The notes beneath the pieces were generated by a model. That model did no database searches, was not told the DNA's origin, and saw only the letters and a list, made by a program, of their open reading frames with translations. Both the position numbers and the translations under genes were made by a program. Source: CAVSQX01 sp963730225 (GTDB lineage Bacteria > Planctomycetota > Phycisphaerae > Tepidisphaerales > Tepidisphaeraceae). From it: a DNA stretch of 64,000 bases. Positions 63,901 to 64,000 of this stretch are shown piece by piece. The stretch spans positions 868,001-932,000 of the forward strand of contig CAVSQX010000002.1 in the NCBI GenBank assembly GCA_963730225.1, read 5' to 3'. The first letter of the stretch is position 1; the number at the start of each line of letters is the position of its first letter.

Positions 63901-64000
63901 GTTTGAAGTCGATCGTGCCGGTCGGGTTGTATCCACCCGAAAGTGTCGCCTGGTCGCTCATGAGGGAACTGCCGACCGTGCCGCTGGTCGGGCTCTGTGT
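57953..64000 (-). CDS. Giant S53 (sedolisin) protease with Ig-like repeats, N-terminus outside window
   Basis: At least 2015 residues; the frame is open at base 64000, so the start is beyond the window. From the N-terminal side: at least six Ig-like bacterial repeats of 104 residues (GGYNPSGTVTFNLYSNSTAS, TDYWVATYNGDSNN), then related repeats with TGTITFTLVDPTGATIS, an SdrD-B-like domain (ISGTKFLDIAGNGFSSDDTP, SGMYSFTGLAAGTYYVLEVV), a linker region, then the peptidase. Catalytic residues: Glu/Asp in EVEEELDVEWAHAM, oxyanion Asp in FVASTGDWGSAD, Ser in GGTSLSAPLWGGL. A shorter C-terminal region follows without a PEP-CTERM. Sedolisins are secreted acid proteases; the repeats probably extend it from the surface. 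Confidence 0.88.
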   Translation of the reverse strand, partial: TQSPTSGTVGSSLMSDQATLSGGYNPTGTIDFKLTAPGGGVTDEGSVTVTGDGTYTAPDTVLATATGTYYWVATYSGDSNNNGVASGATAEPVTATSATPTIVTAQQPAIAIVGTSIADKATVSGGYNPSGTVTFNLYNNSTASGTPLFTDTETLSGGIATSAGYTATVTNTDYWVATYNGDSNNSSVSSGTALEPVIITPATPTIVTTQQPASATVGTSIADKATVSGGYNPSGTVTFNLYSNSTASGTPLFTDTETLVSGIATSAGYTATATNTDYWVATYNGDSNNTSVTSGTALEPVTITSASPTINTAQQPASATVGTSIADKATVSGGYNPSGTVTFNLYNNSTASGTPLFTDTETLSGGIATSAGYTAIATNTDYWVATYNGDSNNSKVSSGTALEPVTITPASPAINTSQQPASATVGTSIADKATVSGGYNPSGTVTFNLYSNSTASGTPLFTDTETLVSGIANSAGYTATATNTDYWVATYNGDSNNSSVSSGTALEPVTITPASPAINTSQQPASAIVGTSIADKATVTGGYNPSGTVTFDLYSNATGSGTPLFIDTETLSGGTATSKGYTAAATGTDYWVATYNGDSNNSKVSSGTALEPVTINKATPVLTTTASKSGNGMCGSTTITDVGILASGYNPTGTITFTLVDPTGATISTQTVTIGGDGNYSPTAVSATKVGTYTWHATYNGDGNNISVNDQGGTVEQITIGKNSATVTTTASTKSGSGNVVGTAVPEDSAVISGGFNPTGSVTFTLKNPSGSVIDTQAITVTGDGTYSTTNTVIATAVGTYTWTANYSGDANNNSANDQGGTAEQISVVKATPVLTTTASESGNGMCGSTTITDVGVLASGYNPTGTITFTLVDPTGATISTQTITIGGDGNYSPTAVSATKVGTYTWHATYNGDGNNILVNDQGGTAEQITIGGATISGTKFLDIAGNGFSSDDTPQPGIVIDLYQESNSTSGLQTGSGGDKLVATATTASSGMYSFTGLAAGTYYVLEVVPSGYVQTGGGPNGAAGSTYYTVTVNSATTYGGNNFDDYQIPTCNPTCVSFVVNNNNCLTTVGDLRGNTQQGDSVTVTFTVTAGMSDQLSLASYIAPTSTFNSSNAYEQVIFDEASGIFTPGTHTLTVLIPNCYYQIDFFCGPPINELGPPNYGPDSSNIFYSAEDRLISADNSGTQAYATKAVTSGNFATAGYWSTTTGQNVLKSLNGSSSATNLAQWLATTFPNLYGSGAGSHSLVNSNGTYFTNSQLISAYSKFTGGDQQVLSAALSVYATSINLAGTNIQHTDSHFTTSLAGSGMDTYNIGSNGATFGVSNSTVLTVMQLLVDLNASTSAGAAVASGANTVFSAINTTGNVTNADLSDVGLAYTPAEIRAAYGFNSLSLDGTGQTIAIVDAYDDPDIFQALDSFDTQFGETNSGPSLYQQYGAASSFLTVLGQSGQSDALPDPDPTGGWEVEEELDVEWAHAMAPGAQIIVVEADSDSLLNLMSSVATAAAQPNVSVVSMSWGFPEGQVISADDEAYFDQYLTTPAGHQGVSFVASTGDWGSADPEYPAFSPNVVAVGGTSLYLNPDSSYNSETGWGYYSSDVGEFIGSGGGNSMFEPEPAYQTGVQSTGNRSTPDVSLVADPATGVWIADPYNLPSNSPWEVVGGTSLSAPLWGGLLALVNQGRTAAGQPTLNSTNPTDVQQALYSVSSNDYNQINGGYNTVTGLGSPIVGLLVPDLIAHQSSTDLPAASISWTGQAPTDLGADAASANAMTFPVSDALVVSEYFGKRTLDLGSGFGSHSFIGATGRPMSGSASLDSVLATDAQGAAGTTEDNGALTFSTSKLSAWNGTSDATLRESTLSSPDFDSNFQTSSQGLEAAAGTLSDATPVESPGFSDAPIFAFGDMGTGSGYTAMTGDQSRGQTPLWNAVDAWAVFSAEDGELSSAELKRRLISKLSPVDATIVTADRSSVSHANAGNFHGGNGLIIPIFAIGIADLVDNVVGGQPAKSADRRRAERRREI
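62158..63717 (-). repeat. Five 312-bp tandem DNA repeats encoding Ig-like domains
   Basis: Five consecutive 312-bp units (104 codons) differ at few positions; for example the GCCGG(T/C)TGCTG landmark recurs at 62427, 62739, 63051, 63363 and 63675. A related, more diverged unit continues upstream of 63718 to the window edge. Near-identity at DNA level implies recent duplication or gene conversion. Confidence 0.85.

Noticed and set aside
62158..64000. Tandem repeats as a possible CRISPR array
   Set aside because: Units are 312 bp and protein-coding, with no short repeat/spacer structure.

Overview
This 64 kb window looks like a planctomycete chromosome, most likely of the Phycisphaerae type; that placement is inference. 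The basis is several secreted proteins with PEP-CTERM-like tails (VPEP or PLP motif, one membrane segment, basic end), one of which also carries two dockerin-like GDxNxDG...NGxDY repeats, plus very large low-complexity surface proteins and many two-component and sigma-54 regulators. No rRNA, tRNA or CRISPR array was recognised.

Layout. 1-6765: polysaccharide biosynthesis (glycosyltransferases, asparagine synthase, radical SAM/SPASM enzyme). 6951-16078: a PEP-CTERM-like protein, a membrane-anchored endonuclease/phosphatase-fold protein, a four-gene operon (cupredoxin, cupredoxin-like lipoprotein, SpoIIE-type phosphatase, alginate-export-type porin) and an alpha-amylase. 16100-19260: a graveyard of IS66, IS4/Tn5-like, integrase and toxin-antitoxin pieces, with one intact-looking toxin/antitoxin pair. 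19262-28600: signalling genes (sigma-54 regulator, hybrid histidine kinase, response regulators) mixed with remnants. 28842-36000: clpS, a metallophosphoesterase and a 1654-residue Gly/Ala-rich surface protein. 36300-40360: nested mobile elements. 40576-45700: two SDRs and two alpha/beta hydrolases next to a sigma-54 regulator split by an inversion. 46009-56574: transglutaminase / DUF2126 / circularly permuted ATP-grasp / alpha-E cluster interrupted by pyruvate kinase and a zinc peptidase. 56813-64000: a PEP-CTERM-like protein and a giant S53 (sedolisin) protease with 312-bp tandem repeats, running off the window.

The most unusual item is a 2.73 kb IS1-like transposon (37416-40144). It has 18-bp terminal inverted repeats and carries an IS1-family transposase, a divergent P63C-domain gene and two small genes. 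Between transposase and cargo lie three identical ATGCATGC palindromes spaced exactly 25 bp apart, the first inside the spacer of a sigma-70-like promoter. The transposon sits inside an IS5-family element, which itself abuts the end of another IS5 copy.

A recurring oddity is single-nucleotide frameshifts in otherwise well-conserved genes (asnB, PEP-CTERM, endonuclease fold, lipoprotein, amylase, DUF2126 protein, IS1 transposase, response regulator), several at short homopolymers. Either the sequence has indel errors or many genes here are decaying; the sequence alone cannot decide.
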